A stretch of 64,000 bases of DNA from Alcanivoracaceae bacterium (GTDB lineage: Bacteria; Pseudomonadota; Gammaproteobacteria; Pseudomonadales; Alcanivoracaceae). Location of the stretch: the NCBI GenBank assembly GCA_002706085.1, contig PAJO01000035.1, positions 1-64,000 of the forward strand, in the 5' to 3' direction. Position numbers and translations under genes: made by a program. Below are positions 46,314 to 55,254 of this stretch, in pieces. Numbering within the stretch: the stretch's first letter is position 1; the number at the start of each line of letters is the position of its first letter. A model generated the notes under the pieces. That model did not search any database. It was given only the letters and a program-made list of their open reading frames with translations, and was not told where the DNA came from.

Positions 46314-46925
46314 ATGAAACCAGACCCGAAAAGCCAGGAGCGCCACGCGTGGCGGATGGCAAAAAAACAGGAAATCATGCGTGAGCGCATTGCCAACGCG
46401 GACAAGGACCAGGGGGTGTTGCTGGTGCTCACTGGCCCCGGTAAGGGCAAGAGCAGTTCCGGCTTTGGCATGGTGGCACGGGCGCTGGGGCACGGCATGA
46501 AGGTGGGGGTCGTGCAATTTATCAAGGGCGCGTTCAGCACCGGCGAAGAGGCCTTTTTTCGTGACCTGCCCAGCGTGGATTATCACGTCATGGGCGAAGG
46601 CTACACTTGGGATACTCAGGACCGCGAGCGCGATGTGGCCGCCGCCAATGCCGCCTGGGATATCGCCGCGAAGATGCTCAAGGACGACCACTATGATCTC
46701 ATTTTGCTCGACGAACTGAACATCGCGTTGCGCTACGAGTACCTCGACCTGGACCGGGTACTGGATGATCTGCAAAACCGGCCTGCCATGCAGCATGCTG
46801 TGGTGACGGGACGCTATGCCCCCAAAGAACTGATCGAGCTGGCCGACACCGTCACGGAAATGAAAGTGGTGAAGCATGCTTTCAAGGATCAGGGAGTGCG
46901 GGCGCAGAAAGGAATTGAGCTGTGA
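46314..46925 (+). CDS. cobO: Cob(I)yrinate a,c-diamide adenosyltransferase (CobO/BtuR)
   Basis: A 203-residue CobA/CobO/BtuR-type ATP:corrinoid adenosyltransferase. P-loop LTGPGKGKSSSGFGMVARAL (about 40-59), VQFIKGAF, and the Walker B-like LILLDELNIAL (about 124-134). Uses ATP to adenosylate cobalt in corrinoids taken up or made. 22 bases after cbiA; the interspersed repeat starts 5 bases after its stop. Confidence 0.94.
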   Translation: MKPDPKSQERHAWRMAKKQEIMRERIANADKDQGVLLVLTGPGKGKSSSGFGMVARALGHGMKVGVVQFIKGAFSTGEEAFFRDLPSVDYHVMGEGYTWDTQDRERDVAAANAAWDIAAKMLKDDHYDLILLDELNIALRYEYLDLDRVLDDLQNRPAMQHAVVTGRYAPKELIELADTVTEMKVVKHAFKDQGVRAQKGIEL

Positions 46926-46929
46926 AGAC

Positions 46930-47090
46930 AGCTACAAGCTACAAGCTGCAAGCTACAACGCGTGAAGGCGATTACAGGCTGAAATGTCATAAGACGCGAA
47001 TAGGCTCAGAACTCTGCGTCGCGGCGATATTGGTGTCATTTGCACCACGCCTCGCCCCGTGTTGCAGCTTGCAGCTTGAGGCTTGCAGCG
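46930..47090. repeat. CAAGCTA-arm inverted-repeat element inside the cobalamin operon
   Basis: Left arm 46930-46962 (AGCTACAAG repeated, then CTGCAAG, CTACAACGCG) and right arm 47060-47090 (TGTTGCAGCTTGCAGCTTGA, ending GGCTTGCAGCG). The right arm ends one base before the cobQ ATG and its TTGAGG is the only SD-like sequence for cobQ. The internal 100 bases (about 46963-47059) hold no gene. Confidence 0.87.
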
Positions 47091-47091
47091 C

Positions 47092-48564
47092 ATGATTGCA
47101 CTGATGGTTCAGGGCTGCACCTCCGATGCGGGGAAGAGCACGGTGGTGGCGGCGTTGTGTCGGTGGTTTGCGCGGCGGGGGTATTCGGTGGCGCCGTTCA
47201 AGCCGCAGAACATGGCGCTCAATAGTGCGGTAACGGTGGATGGCGGGGAGATCGGGCGTTCTACTGCTTTGCAGGCGTTGGCCTGTGGTGTTGAACCGCA
47301 TAGCGACATGAACCCGGTGTTGCTCAAGCCGCAAACCGATATGGGTGCGCAGGTGATTATTCGCGGTCAGGTGCTGGGCAATATGCAGGCGCTGGATTAT
47401 CACGCTTATAAAAAAACGGCGCGCGATGCGGTGCTGGCGGCCTGGCAGGATTTATCGTCCCGTTTTGATGTGATCATTGTGGAAGGGGCGGGGAGTCCGG
47501 CGGAAATCAATCTGCGTGACAACGACATTGCCAACATGGGTTTTGCCGAGATGGTGGATTGCCCGGTGATACTGGTGGCAGACATTGATCGCGGCGGTGT
47601 CTTTGCTCATCTCACCGGTACGCTGGATCTGCTGTCGGAAAGCGAGCAACAGCGCACGCTGGGATTTGTCATTAACCGCTTTAGGGGCGATCTGTCGCTA
47701 TTGCAGGGTGGCCTGGACTGGCTGGAAGCGCGCACCGGTAAACCGGTTTTCGGGGTGCTGCCTTACCTGCATGGTTTGACCCTCGATGCCGAAGATGCGG
47801 TGGATGAACAGGGTGGCCATGAAAACGATGCGCTCAATGTGGTGGTGCCGATGCTGCCGCGCATGAGCAATCACAACGACTTTGATCCGCTGCGTCTGCA
47901 CCCTGGCGTGAACCTGCGCTTTGTGAAAATGGGTGAAGCCTGGCCACCGGCGGATCTCGTGATTTTGCCCGGCAGCAAGGCTACCCGTTCGGATCTGGCC
48001 TTTGTTCGCGAACAGGGCTGGGATCGGGACATCGAAAGACACCTTCGTTATGGCGGCAAGCTGCTTGGCATCTGTGGTGGTTTTCAGATGCTGGGTGCGC
48101 GTATTGATGATCCGGACGGACTGGAGAGTGAGTCAGGCAGTAGCGTAGGGCTCGGCTGGCTGGACATGACAACCCGACTGGTACCCGGCAAGCAGCTACG
48201 CAATGTGCAGGGGCAATTCCTGCTCGCCGGTACGCCCATTCGCGGTTATGAAATTCATAACGGCGTCACGGAGGGCGAAGCGCTGCAGTCCCCTATGCTG
48301 CGGCTGGATGGCCATGAGGATGGTGCCGTTTCCGACGACGGCGCCGTCATGGGTTGCTACCTCCATGGCCTGTTTGATTCGCCGCAAAGTACCGATGCCA
48401 TGCTTGCCTGGGCAGGGCTGGATGCAAACGCGAGTGTTGACTACGCCATGCATCGCGAGCAGCAGCTGGATCGGTTGGCCGACATGCTGGAGGGGCATAT
48501 GGATATGACCTTGTTGAAGGAAAAAACAGAAAGGCTGCAGGCAGGGTTTGACGCGCTGAGCTAA
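47092..48564 (+). CDS. cobQ: Cobyric acid synthase CobQ/CbiP
   Basis: A 490-residue ATP- and glutamine-dependent enzyme that amidates four remaining corrin carboxylates. P-loop [19 protein letters not shown] (about 5-23), [29 protein letters not shown] (about 130-149), and a class I amidotransferase domain with catalytic Cys in [11 protein letters not shown] (about 325-335) and His in [10 protein letters not shown]. The start at ATG 47092 is chosen; a TTG at 47083 is in frame within the repeat. The repeat separates it from cobO but it is likely in the same transcript. Confidence 0.94.
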   Translation: MIALMVQGCTSDAGKSTVVAALCRWFARRGYSVAPFKPQNMALNSAVTVDGGEIGRSTALQALACGVEPHSDMNPVLLKPQTDMGAQVIIRGQVLGNMQALDYHAYKKTARDAVLAAWQDLSSRFDVIIVEGAGSPAEINLRDNDIANMGFAEMVDCPVILVADIDRGGVFAHLTGTLDLLSESEQQRTLGFVINRFRGDLSLLQGGLDWLEARTGKPVFGVLPYLHGLTLDAEDAVDEQGGHENDALNVVVPMLPRMSNHNDFDPLRLHPGVNLRFVKMGEAWPPADLVILPGSKATRSDLAFVREQGWDRDIERHLRYGGKLLGICGGFQMLGARIDDPDGLESESGSSVGLGWLDMTTRLVPGKQLRNVQGQFLLAGTPIRGYEIHNGVTEGEALQSPMLRLDGHEDGAVSDDGAVMGCYLHGLFDSPQSTDAMLAWAGLDANASVDYAMHREQQLDRLADMLEGHMDMTLLKEKTERLQAGFDALS

Positions 48565-48596
48565 GCTGAGGGTTTTCTCAGGATGGAGAAACCTTC

Positions 48597-49391
48597 ATGC
48601 ACAAGGATGCTGCACATGCCGGTCAGGCCATTTATACACCCCTGACCCTGGCGCTCTACGATCAGGCGGTGTTGGGGGTGTCTTGTCGCGGGTTGTGGCG
48701 CTGCCCTTCTCACGAGTTGTTGGCCAATTATCAGCGTCATATTCGTCCTGATCACCTCGATGTAGGTGTAGGTACGGGGTATTTTCTGGACAAGGTCTCG
48801 TTCTCCGGGCGAGCCCCGAGAATTGCCTTGATGGACCTGAATCCAGACAGCCTGTCTGCGTGCGCAAAACGAATCCGGCGTTATCAACCGGTAACGCACC
48901 AGTGCAATGTGCTAGAGCCTGTGACGTTTCCCGGTGAACGGTTTGGCTCGCTGGGCATGAATCTTTTACTGCATTGTCTGCCGGGCGAGATGAGCGATAA
49001 AGCCTGCGCGCTGGATAATTTGCTGCCCTTGATGAACCCGGGAGCGACGGTGTTCGGGGCGACGTTATTGCAGGGCGGAGTTGAGCGATCGGTGATGGCG
49101 AAGGGGTTGATGGCGCTCTATAACGCCAAGGGGGTTTTCAATAATGCGGGAGATTCCCTGGCAGGCCTCAGACATGAGCTGGAGTGTCGCCTCGACACTG
49201 TGTCGGTAAAAGCGGTGGGATGTATGGGGGGGTTAGTGGAACGGTGCGGCAGTCTGATTCTGTTTAGACTCTCGGCTGATCGGATTCAACAAAAAAGGCT
49301 CCCATTGGGAGCCTTTTTGCGAAGCTGTCAACGATCAGTGATCGTGACCGCCCGGGCCGTGTACGTGGCCGTGTTCTTTTTCTTCGGCTGA
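48597..49391 (+). CDS. Class I SAM-dependent methyltransferase, ORF running through a terminator
   Basis: A 264-codon frame. Residues about 50-150 form the Rossmann SAM site: LDVGVGTGYFLDKV (motif I), ALMDLNPDSL, NLLLHCLP, LNPGATVFGATLL-type strand. The fold seems finished by about residue 225 (GSLILFRLSA). The frame then runs through a strong hairpin-T terminator at 49291-49319 and on into the 3' end of slyD on the other strand (stop 49391), giving a tail AFLRSCQRSVIVTARAV.. unlike a domain. It is 33 bases after cobQ. Substrate unknown. Confidence 0.7.
   Translation: MHKDAAHAGQAIYTPLTLALYDQAVLGVSCRGLWRCPSHELLANYQRHIRPDHLDVGVGTGYFLDKVSFSGRAPRIALMDLNPDSLSACAKRIRRYQPVTHQCNVLEPVTFPGERFGSLGMNLLLHCLPGEMSDKACALDNLLPLMNPGATVFGATLLQGGVERSVMAKGLMALYNAKGVFNNAGDSLAGLRHELECRLDTVSVKAVGCMGGLVERCGSLILFRLSADRIQQKRLPLGAFLRSCQRSVIVTARAVYVAVFFFFG
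49291..49319 (-). terminator. Bidirectional terminator between methyltransferase and slyD
   Basis: Perfect AAGGCTCCCA / TGGGAGCCTT stem-loop with A-run on the left and T-run on the right; on the minus strand it follows the slyD stop by 16 bases. On the plus strand it lies within the open frame of the methyltransferase, before that frame's stop codon. Confidence 0.92.
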
Positions 49392-49823
49392 GGCTTCGCG
49401 TACTTCGGTGATTTCCACGGCGAAGTTCAGGGTCTCACCAGCCAGCGGGTGGTTGCCGTCTACGGTGACTTCATCGCCTTCCACGGCGGTGATGGTGAAG
49501 ATGCGCGGACCGGCTTCGGTCTGGGCCTGGAACTGCATGCCCGGCTGCAGGTTGTCTTCGTTGCCTTCGAAGGCGGTTTTCGGCACCTGCTGGATCAGTT
49601 GTTCGTGACGCTCGCCGTAGCCTTCTTCCGGGGTGACGGTCACATCCAGCTTGTCGCCAGCCTGCTTGCCCAGCAGCGCCTTTTCCAGGCCCGGGATGAT
49701 GTTGCCGGCACCGTGCAGGTAGGCCAGGGGTTCACCACGCTCGACAGAAGAGTCGATGGTCTGGCCGGCGTTGTTGGTCAGGGTGTAGTGGATGGACACT
49801 ACGGCATTTTCAGAGATTTGCAT
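49335..49823 (-). CDS. slyD: SlyD-like FKBP-type peptidyl-prolyl isomerase
   Basis: A 162-residue cytoplasmic isomerase and chaperone. FKBP part about 3-70 and 130-145 (VVSIHYTLTNNAGQTIDSS, LHGAGNIIPGLEKALLGK), an inserted flap (VTPEEGYGERHEQLIQQVPK, about 70-125), and a C-terminal His-rich metal tail HGHVHGPGGHDH. Such proteins bind Ni and help hydrogenase or other metalloenzyme assembly. Start MQISENAVV at 49823 has SD AAGGG; an upstream in-frame ATG is weaker. Confidence 0.93.
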   Translation of the reverse strand: MQISENAVVSIHYTLTNNAGQTIDSSVERGEPLAYLHGAGNIIPGLEKALLGKQAGDKLDVTVTPEEGYGERHEQLIQQVPKTAFEGNEDNLQPGMQFQAQTEAGPRIFTITAVEGDEVTVDGNHPLAGETLNFAVEITEVREASAEEKEHGHVHGPGGHDH

Positions 49824-49994
49824 GGAAACCCTTTTGGGGTAGATGAATTTGGAATGCAGGGCCATGACAACGCCCCTACACCCGGAAAGACGGCCATTCT
49901 AACAACAGCACGGCGGGGCTGACCAACCGGGGGGCCGCTGAACCGATAAACGCGGCCACGACGGTCGGGCATGCGGTTTGCTAAAGTAGGGGCC

Positions 49995-51008
49995 ATGACG
50001 CATCCGGATTCCCCTTCGTCCCCGGTCCTTGAGGACCGTTTCGGACGCACCATCGACTACGTACGGCTGTCGGTCACCGATCGCTGTGACTTTCGCTGTG
50101 TGTACTGCATGGCGGAGGATATGACCTTTGTGCCGCGGGCGCAGGTGCTGACCCTGGAAGAAATGGGGCGATTGGCCAGGGTGCTGGTGGCACTGGGGGT
50201 CAAACGCATTCGCCTCACTGGGGGGGAGCCGCTGGTGCGCAAGGATGTAGCGCATCTGGTGCGCGATATTGGTGCAATTTCTGGGCTGCGTGAACTGAAT
50301 CTGACCACCAATGGCTCGCGGCTGGACCGGTTTGCCTCCGAGCTAAAGGCGGGCGGGCTGGATCGTATCAATATCAGTCTTGATTCCCTGAACCCGGACC
50401 GTTTTCGCGAGCTGACCCGCACCGGCGATCTGGCGCAGGTACTCAGAGGCATTGATGCGGCGCGGCAGGCGGGCTTCCAGCGGATCAAGTTGAACAGCGT
50501 TATCTTGCGTGGCCGCAATCACGACGAGGTGCCGGCGTTGGTAGACTTCGCCCTGGAGAAAGGGCTGGATATCGCGTTTATCGAGGAAATGCCGCTGGGG
50601 CAGATCACCGAGCATGATCGGGGGCTGGAGTTCGTATCCTCCGAGGAGCTGCGAGATGACTTGTCGCAGAGGCTGAATCTGGTTCCGCTGGCGGAGAAAA
50701 CGGGCGGCCCGTCACGTTACTGGCAGGTGCCGGGAAGTGACAGTCGCATTGGCTTTATTTCCCCCCACTCACAAAACTTTTGCCATTTGTGTAATCGGGT
50801 GCGGATCACTGCTGAGGGGCGTATGCTTTTGTGCCTGGGTCATGAGCACAGCGTGGACCTGCGCGCGGTGCTGCGAGCCCACCCGGACGACGATACTCCC
50901 CTTCGCAATGCCATTGTCGATGCCATGGCCATCAAGCCCGAGCGCCATGACTTCACCCTGGATCCGGGTGAGCAGCTGGTACGATTCATGAATATGACCG
51001 GCGGTTAA
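49995..51008 (+). CDS. moaA: GTP 3',8-cyclase MoaA
   Basis: A 337-residue radical SAM enzyme that starts molybdenum cofactor synthesis. N-terminal cluster CDFRCVYC (CxxxCxxC, about residues 32-39), GGEPLVRKD, a C-terminal cluster with [20 protein letters not shown] (CxxC..C, about 255-274), and the conserved C-terminal GG (NMTGG). Start at 49995 (MTHPDSPSS) with AGGGG as SD. 21 bases ahead of the carbonic anhydrase gene. Confidence 0.95.
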   Translation: MTHPDSPSSPVLEDRFGRTIDYVRLSVTDRCDFRCVYCMAEDMTFVPRAQVLTLEEMGRLARVLVALGVKRIRLTGGEPLVRKDVAHLVRDIGAISGLRELNLTTNGSRLDRFASELKAGGLDRINISLDSLNPDRFRELTRTGDLAQVLRGIDAARQAGFQRIKLNSVILRGRNHDEVPALVDFALEKGLDIAFIEEMPLGQITEHDRGLEFVSSEELRDDLSQRLNLVPLAEKTGGPSRYWQVPGSDSRIGFISPHSQNFCHLCNRVRITAEGRMLLCLGHEHSVDLRAVLRAHPDDDTPLRNAIVDAMAIKPERHDFTLDPGEQLVRFMNMTGG

Positions 51009-51029
51009 ATACGGAATAAGCGAGAGACC

Positions 51030-51677
51030 ATGAAATCCCTGCCTGAACTGTTTTCCAACAACGAAAAGTGGCGTCACGAGATTGAGCAGCAGCACCCTGG
51101 CTTTTTCAAGGCGCTGGGCGAGCAGCAGAGCCCGGAGTATCTGTGGATTGGCTGTGCAGACTCCCGGGTGCCGGCGAACGAAGTCGTGGGCCTGATGCCC
51201 GGTGAGCTGTTTGTTCACCGTAACGTGGCGAACCTGGTCAACCATACTGACTTGAACCTGCTGTCGGTGCTGCAATTTGCCGTGGACGTGCTCAAGGTGA
51301 AGCACATCATGGTGGTGGGCCACTACGGCTGTGGTGGCGTCAAGGCCTCCATGGAAGACGCCCCTCACGGCCTGATCGACAACTGGCTGCGCCAGGTGCG
51401 CGAGCTGTACCTGCGCAATCGCAAGAATCTGGCGGAGCTGCCGGATGACCAGGCGCGCCTGGACAAGATGTGCGAGCTGAATGTCGCCCGTCAGGTGATC
51501 AATGTGTCCAACACCACGGTTGTCCAGGAAGCCTGGCGTCGTGATCAGCCGCTGACCATTCATGGCTGGATCTACGGTATTGGCGATGGCTGCCTGCGTG
51601 ATCTGGATATCCAGATTCAGGGCAACCAGGAGCTGCGTACCCTGGAAGCAGATGAATACGGCAGCTGCTCCAGCTGA
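51030..51677 (+). CDS. can: Beta-class carbonic anhydrase
   Basis: A 215-residue zinc enzyme converting CO2 and bicarbonate. Zinc ligands in IGCADSRVP (Cys42, Asp44/Arg46 dyad) and GHYGCGGV (His98, Cys101 by approximate count). C-terminal LRTLEADEYGSCSS. Resembles E. coli Can (220 residues). It probably supplies bicarbonate at ambient CO2. Followed by an 11-bp hairpin (51685-51710). Confidence 0.94.
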   Translation: MKSLPELFSNNEKWRHEIEQQHPGFFKALGEQQSPEYLWIGCADSRVPANEVVGLMPGELFVHRNVANLVNHTDLNLLSVLQFAVDVLKVKHIMVVGHYGCGGVKASMEDAPHGLIDNWLRQVRELYLRNRKNLAELPDDQARLDKMCELNVARQVINVSNTTVVQEAWRRDQPLTIHGWIYGIGDGCLRDLDIQIQGNQELRTLEADEYGSCSS

Positions 51678-51684
51678 TGAAGCC

Positions 51685-51710
51685 GCAGGGCGGCAATGCT
51701 GCCGCCCTGC
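51685..51710 (+). terminator. Hairpin after the carbonic anhydrase gene
   Basis: Perfect 11-bp GC-rich stem GCAGGGCGGCA / TGCCGCCCTGC with a 4-base loop, 8 bases after the stop. No T-run follows, so it may be an RNA 3'-end stabiliser rather than a strict intrinsic terminator. Confidence 0.6.
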
Positions 51711-51749
51711 ACCCCAACGGATTGGAAATCCATCCCTCCCGAGCTTCCT

Positions 51750-51992
51750 CAAAGAACGGAAAAACCTCTCAGCTCGTTGAGTTCGGCGCCAATAAATATC
51801 CTGAGCCCCCGGTAGGAGCTATGCTCGCATGGCGATCCGAGCCCAAGCGAGGCAATCGTTCCAGCTCCCGCCCCCCTCTCAAAATGCCGCAGAAAAACCG
51901 CAACATGGTACTGACCGAACGGGTTCGGGTATGCCAAGAGGGTGTGCCAGCCTCACTGAGACGCGTTATCGCTATGCAAGCATAGCTCCTGC
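51750..51992. repeat. Dispersed repeat, copy 2, with inverted partner arm
   Basis: 51750-51852 matches 135-238. The internal motif TAGGAGCTATGC..GCATGGCGA (51813-51835) has an inverse at 51967-51992 (TATCGCTATGCAAGCATAGC, then TCCTGC), about 20 of 22 positions matching. So the unit is bounded by a diverged form of the GTAGGAG ends seen in the composite elements. The gap 51711-52112 contains nothing else I can support. Confidence 0.8.
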
Positions 51993-52112
51993 GGCGGGGT
52001 GATAGTGGAGGGATCAGCCGGGCGATGCAGGTTGCCTGTTCGTGTTCAGCTGCTGTTGCCAGACATCCCGCATCTCCCGCTGTTTTCACCGCCCCTTAGC
52101 GTGTCCTGTCCC

Positions 52113-52847
52113 TCAAAACCAGAAGCGCAGTCCCGCCACCAGCATGCCTTGTTCGGTTTTTTCGCCACTGGCGCGGGCCAGGTCGGCGGTGTCGCCGTAG
52201 CGCTTTTCCCAGTGAACGCCGATATAGGGTGCGATCTCGCGGCGGATTTCGTAGCGCAGCCTGAGCCCGGCTTCCAGACGGGTGAGTCCGTTGCCTACAC
52301 GTAGCTCCTCATCTTCCTTGCCGTAGACACTGGCCTCCAGACTGGGTGAAAGCACCCATTTCTGGGTCAGCATCAGCTCGTATTCGGCTTCGACCCTTAG
52401 TTCGGTCAGGCCGTCTTCGCCGATGAACAGATTGGTGTCCATTTCAAACTGATAAGGTGCGACGCCCTGCAGGCCAATGCTGGCCCAGTCCCGGTTGGGA
52501 TCATCGGGCTGCCAGTCCCGGCGTACGCCCAGCTGCCAATCCCAGAAGGGCGCAAAGGCGCGGCTCCAGGCCAGTCGGGTTTCCGCGCTTTCAGTGGCGG
52601 GGCGCTCGTCGTCGTGTTCCGGTGACATGAGCCGTTCGCCTTCGCTGGAAAAGAACAGCTTGTTGATGTCGCCGCCGTACCAGGCTCCCACTTCCCACCC
52701 CATCACGCGGCCTTCGTCGCTGTCACGGGCTTCCAGTTGATCAACCATGACGCGGCCGAAACGTTGGGGGTGTTCGCTCATGGCATACAGGGCGGGGCTG
52801 GTCGCACTCAAGCCCACCAGCATCAGTAACGAGGTAAAACGTTTCAT
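52113..52847 (-). CDS. copB: Copper resistance outer-membrane protein CopB (short form)
   Basis: A 244-residue protein. Signal peptide MKRFTSLLMLVGLSATSPALYA, then beta strands with WEVGAWYGGDINKLFFSSEG and a C-terminal barrel ending GMLVAGLRFWF (terminal Phe). The His/Met-rich N-terminal repeat of classical CopB (300 or more residues) is missing; only a short MSEH remains. Start overlaps the copA stop (ATGA), so it is translationally coupled. It is thought to bind or export copper at the outer membrane. Confidence 0.9.
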   Translation of the reverse strand: MKRFTSLLMLVGLSATSPALYAMSEHPQRFGRVMVDQLEARDSDEGRVMGWEVGAWYGGDINKLFFSSEGERLMSPEHDDERPATESAETRLAWSRAFAPFWDWQLGVRRDWQPDDPNRDWASIGLQGVAPYQFEMDTNLFIGEDGLTELRVEAEYELMLTQKWVLSPSLEASVYGKEDEELRVGNGLTRLEAGLRLRYEIRREIAPYIGVHWEKRYGDTADLARASGEKTEQGMLVAGLRFWF

Positions 52848-54745
52848 CAGTGGTGTCCTCCATGCCGGGCGTGGGGATCGTCGGGCGGCTCGCCTGCTGC
52901 GTTTGGGTGGGGGGCGGGTACCACGCGTACTTCCCGGAACATGCCTGCTTCCATGTGGTAGAGCAGGTGACAGTGGTAGGCCCAGCGGCCGAGGGCGTCG
53001 GCGCGGACCAGATAACTGAGCTTTTCGCCGGGTTTGACGGTGATGGTGTGTTTGCGCAACAGCTTGCCGTTGCCCAGCTCCAGGTCGCTCCACAGGCCAT
53101 GCAGGTGGATGGGGTGGGTCATCATGGTGTCGTTCACCAGCGTGATGCGCACCCGTTCGTTGTGGTACAGCTCCAGGGGCTCGGCGTCGGCGAACGCAAT
53201 GCCATTGAAGCTCCACATGTAGCGGCTCATGTTGCCGGTCAGGTGCAGCACGATTTCACGGTCCGCGTGAAGACTGTCGACAGGGTTATCGACGGTGCTG
53301 CCGAGGGTGGTCATGTCCGCGTAGGTGAGCACTTTCCACGGCCGGTCGCGCAGGCCGATGCCCGGGTCGGCAAGCATGTCGCCGGGGGCCATGGCGCGCA
53401 TGTCCACGCCGGGTCCGTATTCGCTGGGAGGATGCTCAATGGCGCTACCCCGTGGGGGCAGGTCCGGGTTGCTGTTGTCGACGGCGAAGGGGGGCGGCGG
53501 GGGCGTTGATGTTTTGGCGCCATGATGCTCATGGCCCATGGCGCTGTGATCCATTCCGTCCATCTTGCCCCCGTTGCCGTGCTGCATGCCGCCATGGCCG
53601 CTTTCGCCATGCATGGCTCCCATCCCCATTTCTGTGTGTCCGAGCAGGGGCGGCGGATCCATCTCCGGCACCTTGGCGGTCAGGCCCGGGGCCGGGGTCA
53701 GGGTGCCGCGGGCATACCCGGAACGGTCGATGCTCTGCGCGAACAGGGTGTAGGCCTGGTGAGCGTCGGGCTCGACGATCACGTCGAGAGTTTCTGCCAC
53801 GCCCAGTCGCACTTCATGAAAAGGCACCGGGGTAACCGGCTGGCCGTCCATGGCAACTACAGTCATGTCCAGGCCGGGGATGCGGATATCAAAGAAGGTC
53901 ATGGCACTGGCGTTGATAAACCGCAGCTTGATGCGTTCACCGGGATTGAACTGGCAGGTCCAGTTGGCGTTTGGGGTCTGGCCGTTCATCAGGTAGGTGT
54001 AGGTATAGCCGGTGACATCGGCCAGGTCGCTCTGGCTCATGCGCATGCTATTCCACATGTGCCGGTCCTTGAGCGTCTGGATCACCCCTTTGTCGCGAAA
54101 GTCCCGCAGGGTGTCGAACACGGTGCGTTCGTTGAAGTTGTAGTAGTGACTCAGTTTCTTGAGCGTGGCGTAGAGCTGTTGCGGGTCTTCGTCGCTCCAG
54201 TCAGACAGCAGCACCACCTGCTCGCGGTCAACCGTGTGGGGATACGGGGTCTTCGGGTCAATGATGATGGAACCATAGAGGCCGGTCTGTTCCTGAAAGC
54301 CGGAGTGGCTGTGGTACCAATAAGTGCCGTTTTGTACTACCGGGAACTGGTAGGTGAACGTTTCCCCCGGTTTGATGCCATCGAAAGACAGGCCGGGAAC
54401 GCCATCCATCTGATAGGGCAGCAGCAGGCCGTGCCAGTGAATAGAGCTGGTTTCAGGCAGCAGGTTGGTGATCTTCAGCGTGACGGTGTCGCCTTCGCGC
54501 CAGCGCAGGGTCGGCCCGGGGATGCCGCCGTTGATGGTGGTAGCCGGTCGGGTCTTGCCGGTGAGGTTCACATCGGCGCCGCCCAGGGTCAGGTGAAAGG
54601 TGTCACCGCGCAGTTCAGGGGCGCCGGTATGGCCCTGACGGGCCAGCAGTTGCCGGGGGGCAAGGCCCAGTCCCAGGCCGGCGGTACCCAGCGCGAGTCC
54701 CTGCACGAAGCGTCGGCGCGGCAGGGAAAATCGGTTCTTTTCCAT
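52847..54745 (-). CDS. copA: Multicopper oxidase CopA (copper resistance)
   Basis: A 632-residue periplasmic oxidase. A twin-arginine signal (PRRRFVQGLALG) with hydrophobic core precedes residue about 40. Copper ligands of the three cupredoxin domains are visible: HWHGLL (about 99), WYHSHSGF (about 140), THPIHLHG (about 545) and YHCHLLYHMEAGMF (about 590). A Met/His-rich segment (MDGMDHSAMGHEHHG, about 390-405) probably binds Cu(I). It oxidises Cu(I) to Cu(II). It follows the copL-like gene and precedes copB. Confidence 0.95.
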   Translation of the reverse strand: MEKNRFSLPRRRFVQGLALGTAGLGLGLAPRQLLARQGHTGAPELRGDTFHLTLGGADVNLTGKTRPATTINGGIPGPTLRWREGDTVTLKITNLLPETSSIHWHGLLLPYQMDGVPGLSFDGIKPGETFTYQFPVVQNGTYWYHSHSGFQEQTGLYGSIIIDPKTPYPHTVDREQVVLLSDWSDEDPQQLYATLKKLSHYYNFNERTVFDTLRDFRDKGVIQTLKDRHMWNSMRMSQSDLADVTGYTYTYLMNGQTPNANWTCQFNPGERIKLRFINASAMTFFDIRIPGLDMTVVAMDGQPVTPVPFHEVRLGVAETLDVIVEPDAHQAYTLFAQSIDRSGYARGTLTPAPGLTAKVPEMDPPPLLGHTEMGMGAMHGESGHGGMQHGNGGKMDGMDHSAMGHEHHGAKTSTPPPPPFAVDNSNPDLPPRGSAIEHPPSEYGPGVDMRAMAPGDMLADPGIGLRDRPWKVLTYADMTTLGSTVDNPVDSLHADREIVLHLTGNMSRYMWSFNGIAFADAEPLELYHNERVRITLVNDTMMTHPIHLHGLWSDLELGNGKLLRKHTITVKPGEKLSYLVRADALGRWAYHCHLLYHMEAGMFREVRVVPAPHPNAAGEPPDDPHARHGGHH

Positions 54746-54778
54746 GTTGGTCTCCAGAAGGTTTGAGGAAAAACGGGC

Positions 54779-55216
54779 TCAAACTTTCCGGGACGGTGGG
54801 CGAAGGGGGAGACGGTGGATGCCGGGAAACTCTTTTGGGGTCGTTGCAGAGTCAAAACGCAGGGCGGGAGGTTCCTGGCTGGCAGGCAAATGCAGCAGCA
54901 AGGCGGTGCTGACCTGACACAGCGTCAGACACTGGCAGGTGTCGCCGTCTTCGCAGTGGGGGCGGTTGTCTTTGGGAGCCGGTCGGTGCAGGGCGTGTTG
55001 GCTGTGCTCCGAGGGGCTGGCAGCGGCGGGTGATGCCTGATGGTGGCAATGGGTCAGGGTGCTGTGATCCATCATCATCGCGCCGGAGGGCGGATGGGGC
55101 CCCGGTGCCATGCTCCCTGCCGTTGCCACAGCATTACCCGTCACCAGCATCAGGGCGGTGACAAGCAGGGCGACCAGGGCCCTGGTGCGGGTGTGGCAAC
55201 GCAGGAACAACATCAT
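54779..55216 (-). CDS. CopL/DUF2946-like copper-binding leader protein
   Basis: A 145-residue protein (148 from 55225). One N-terminal hydrophobic segment (RALVALLVTALMLVTGNAVA), then a His/Cys/Met-rich stretch (MMMDHSTLTHCHHQ.. and HCEDGDTCQCLTLCQVS), as in the small copper-responsive proteins ahead of copAB operons in Xanthomonas and relatives. The copA start is 33 bases downstream. ATG 55225 overlaps the -10 hexamer of the operator-promoter, so ATG 55216 or 55213 is likely used, on an mRNA with almost no leader. Confidence 0.68.
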   Translation of the reverse strand: MMLFLRCHTRTRALVALLVTALMLVTGNAVATAGSMAPGPHPPSGAMMMDHSTLTHCHHQASPAAASPSEHSQHALHRPAPKDNRPHCEDGDTCQCLTLCQVSTALLLHLPASQEPPALRFDSATTPKEFPGIHRLPLRPPSRKV

Positions 55217-55223
55217 GGCAGGC

Positions 55224-55254
55224 ATTATGAACCGGGGGGTTACCCCCAGGTCAA
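55224..55254 (-). promoter_or_regulatory. Copper-type promoter with palindromic operator (copL-copA-copB)
   Basis: Minus strand: -35 TTGACC (55254-55249), 19-bp spacer (55248-55230) centred on GGGGGTAACCCCC, -10 CATAAT (55229-55224). A 19-bp spacer with central dyad is typical of MerR-family (CueR-like) activator promoters. The same arrangement precedes the P-type ATPase gene (60225-60255). It overlaps the 3' end of the LysE-type gene. Confidence 0.75.

Noticed and set aside
53522-54766. 414-codon open frame antisense to the copper oxidase
   Set aside because: Shadow frame; the oxidase has all copper ligands.
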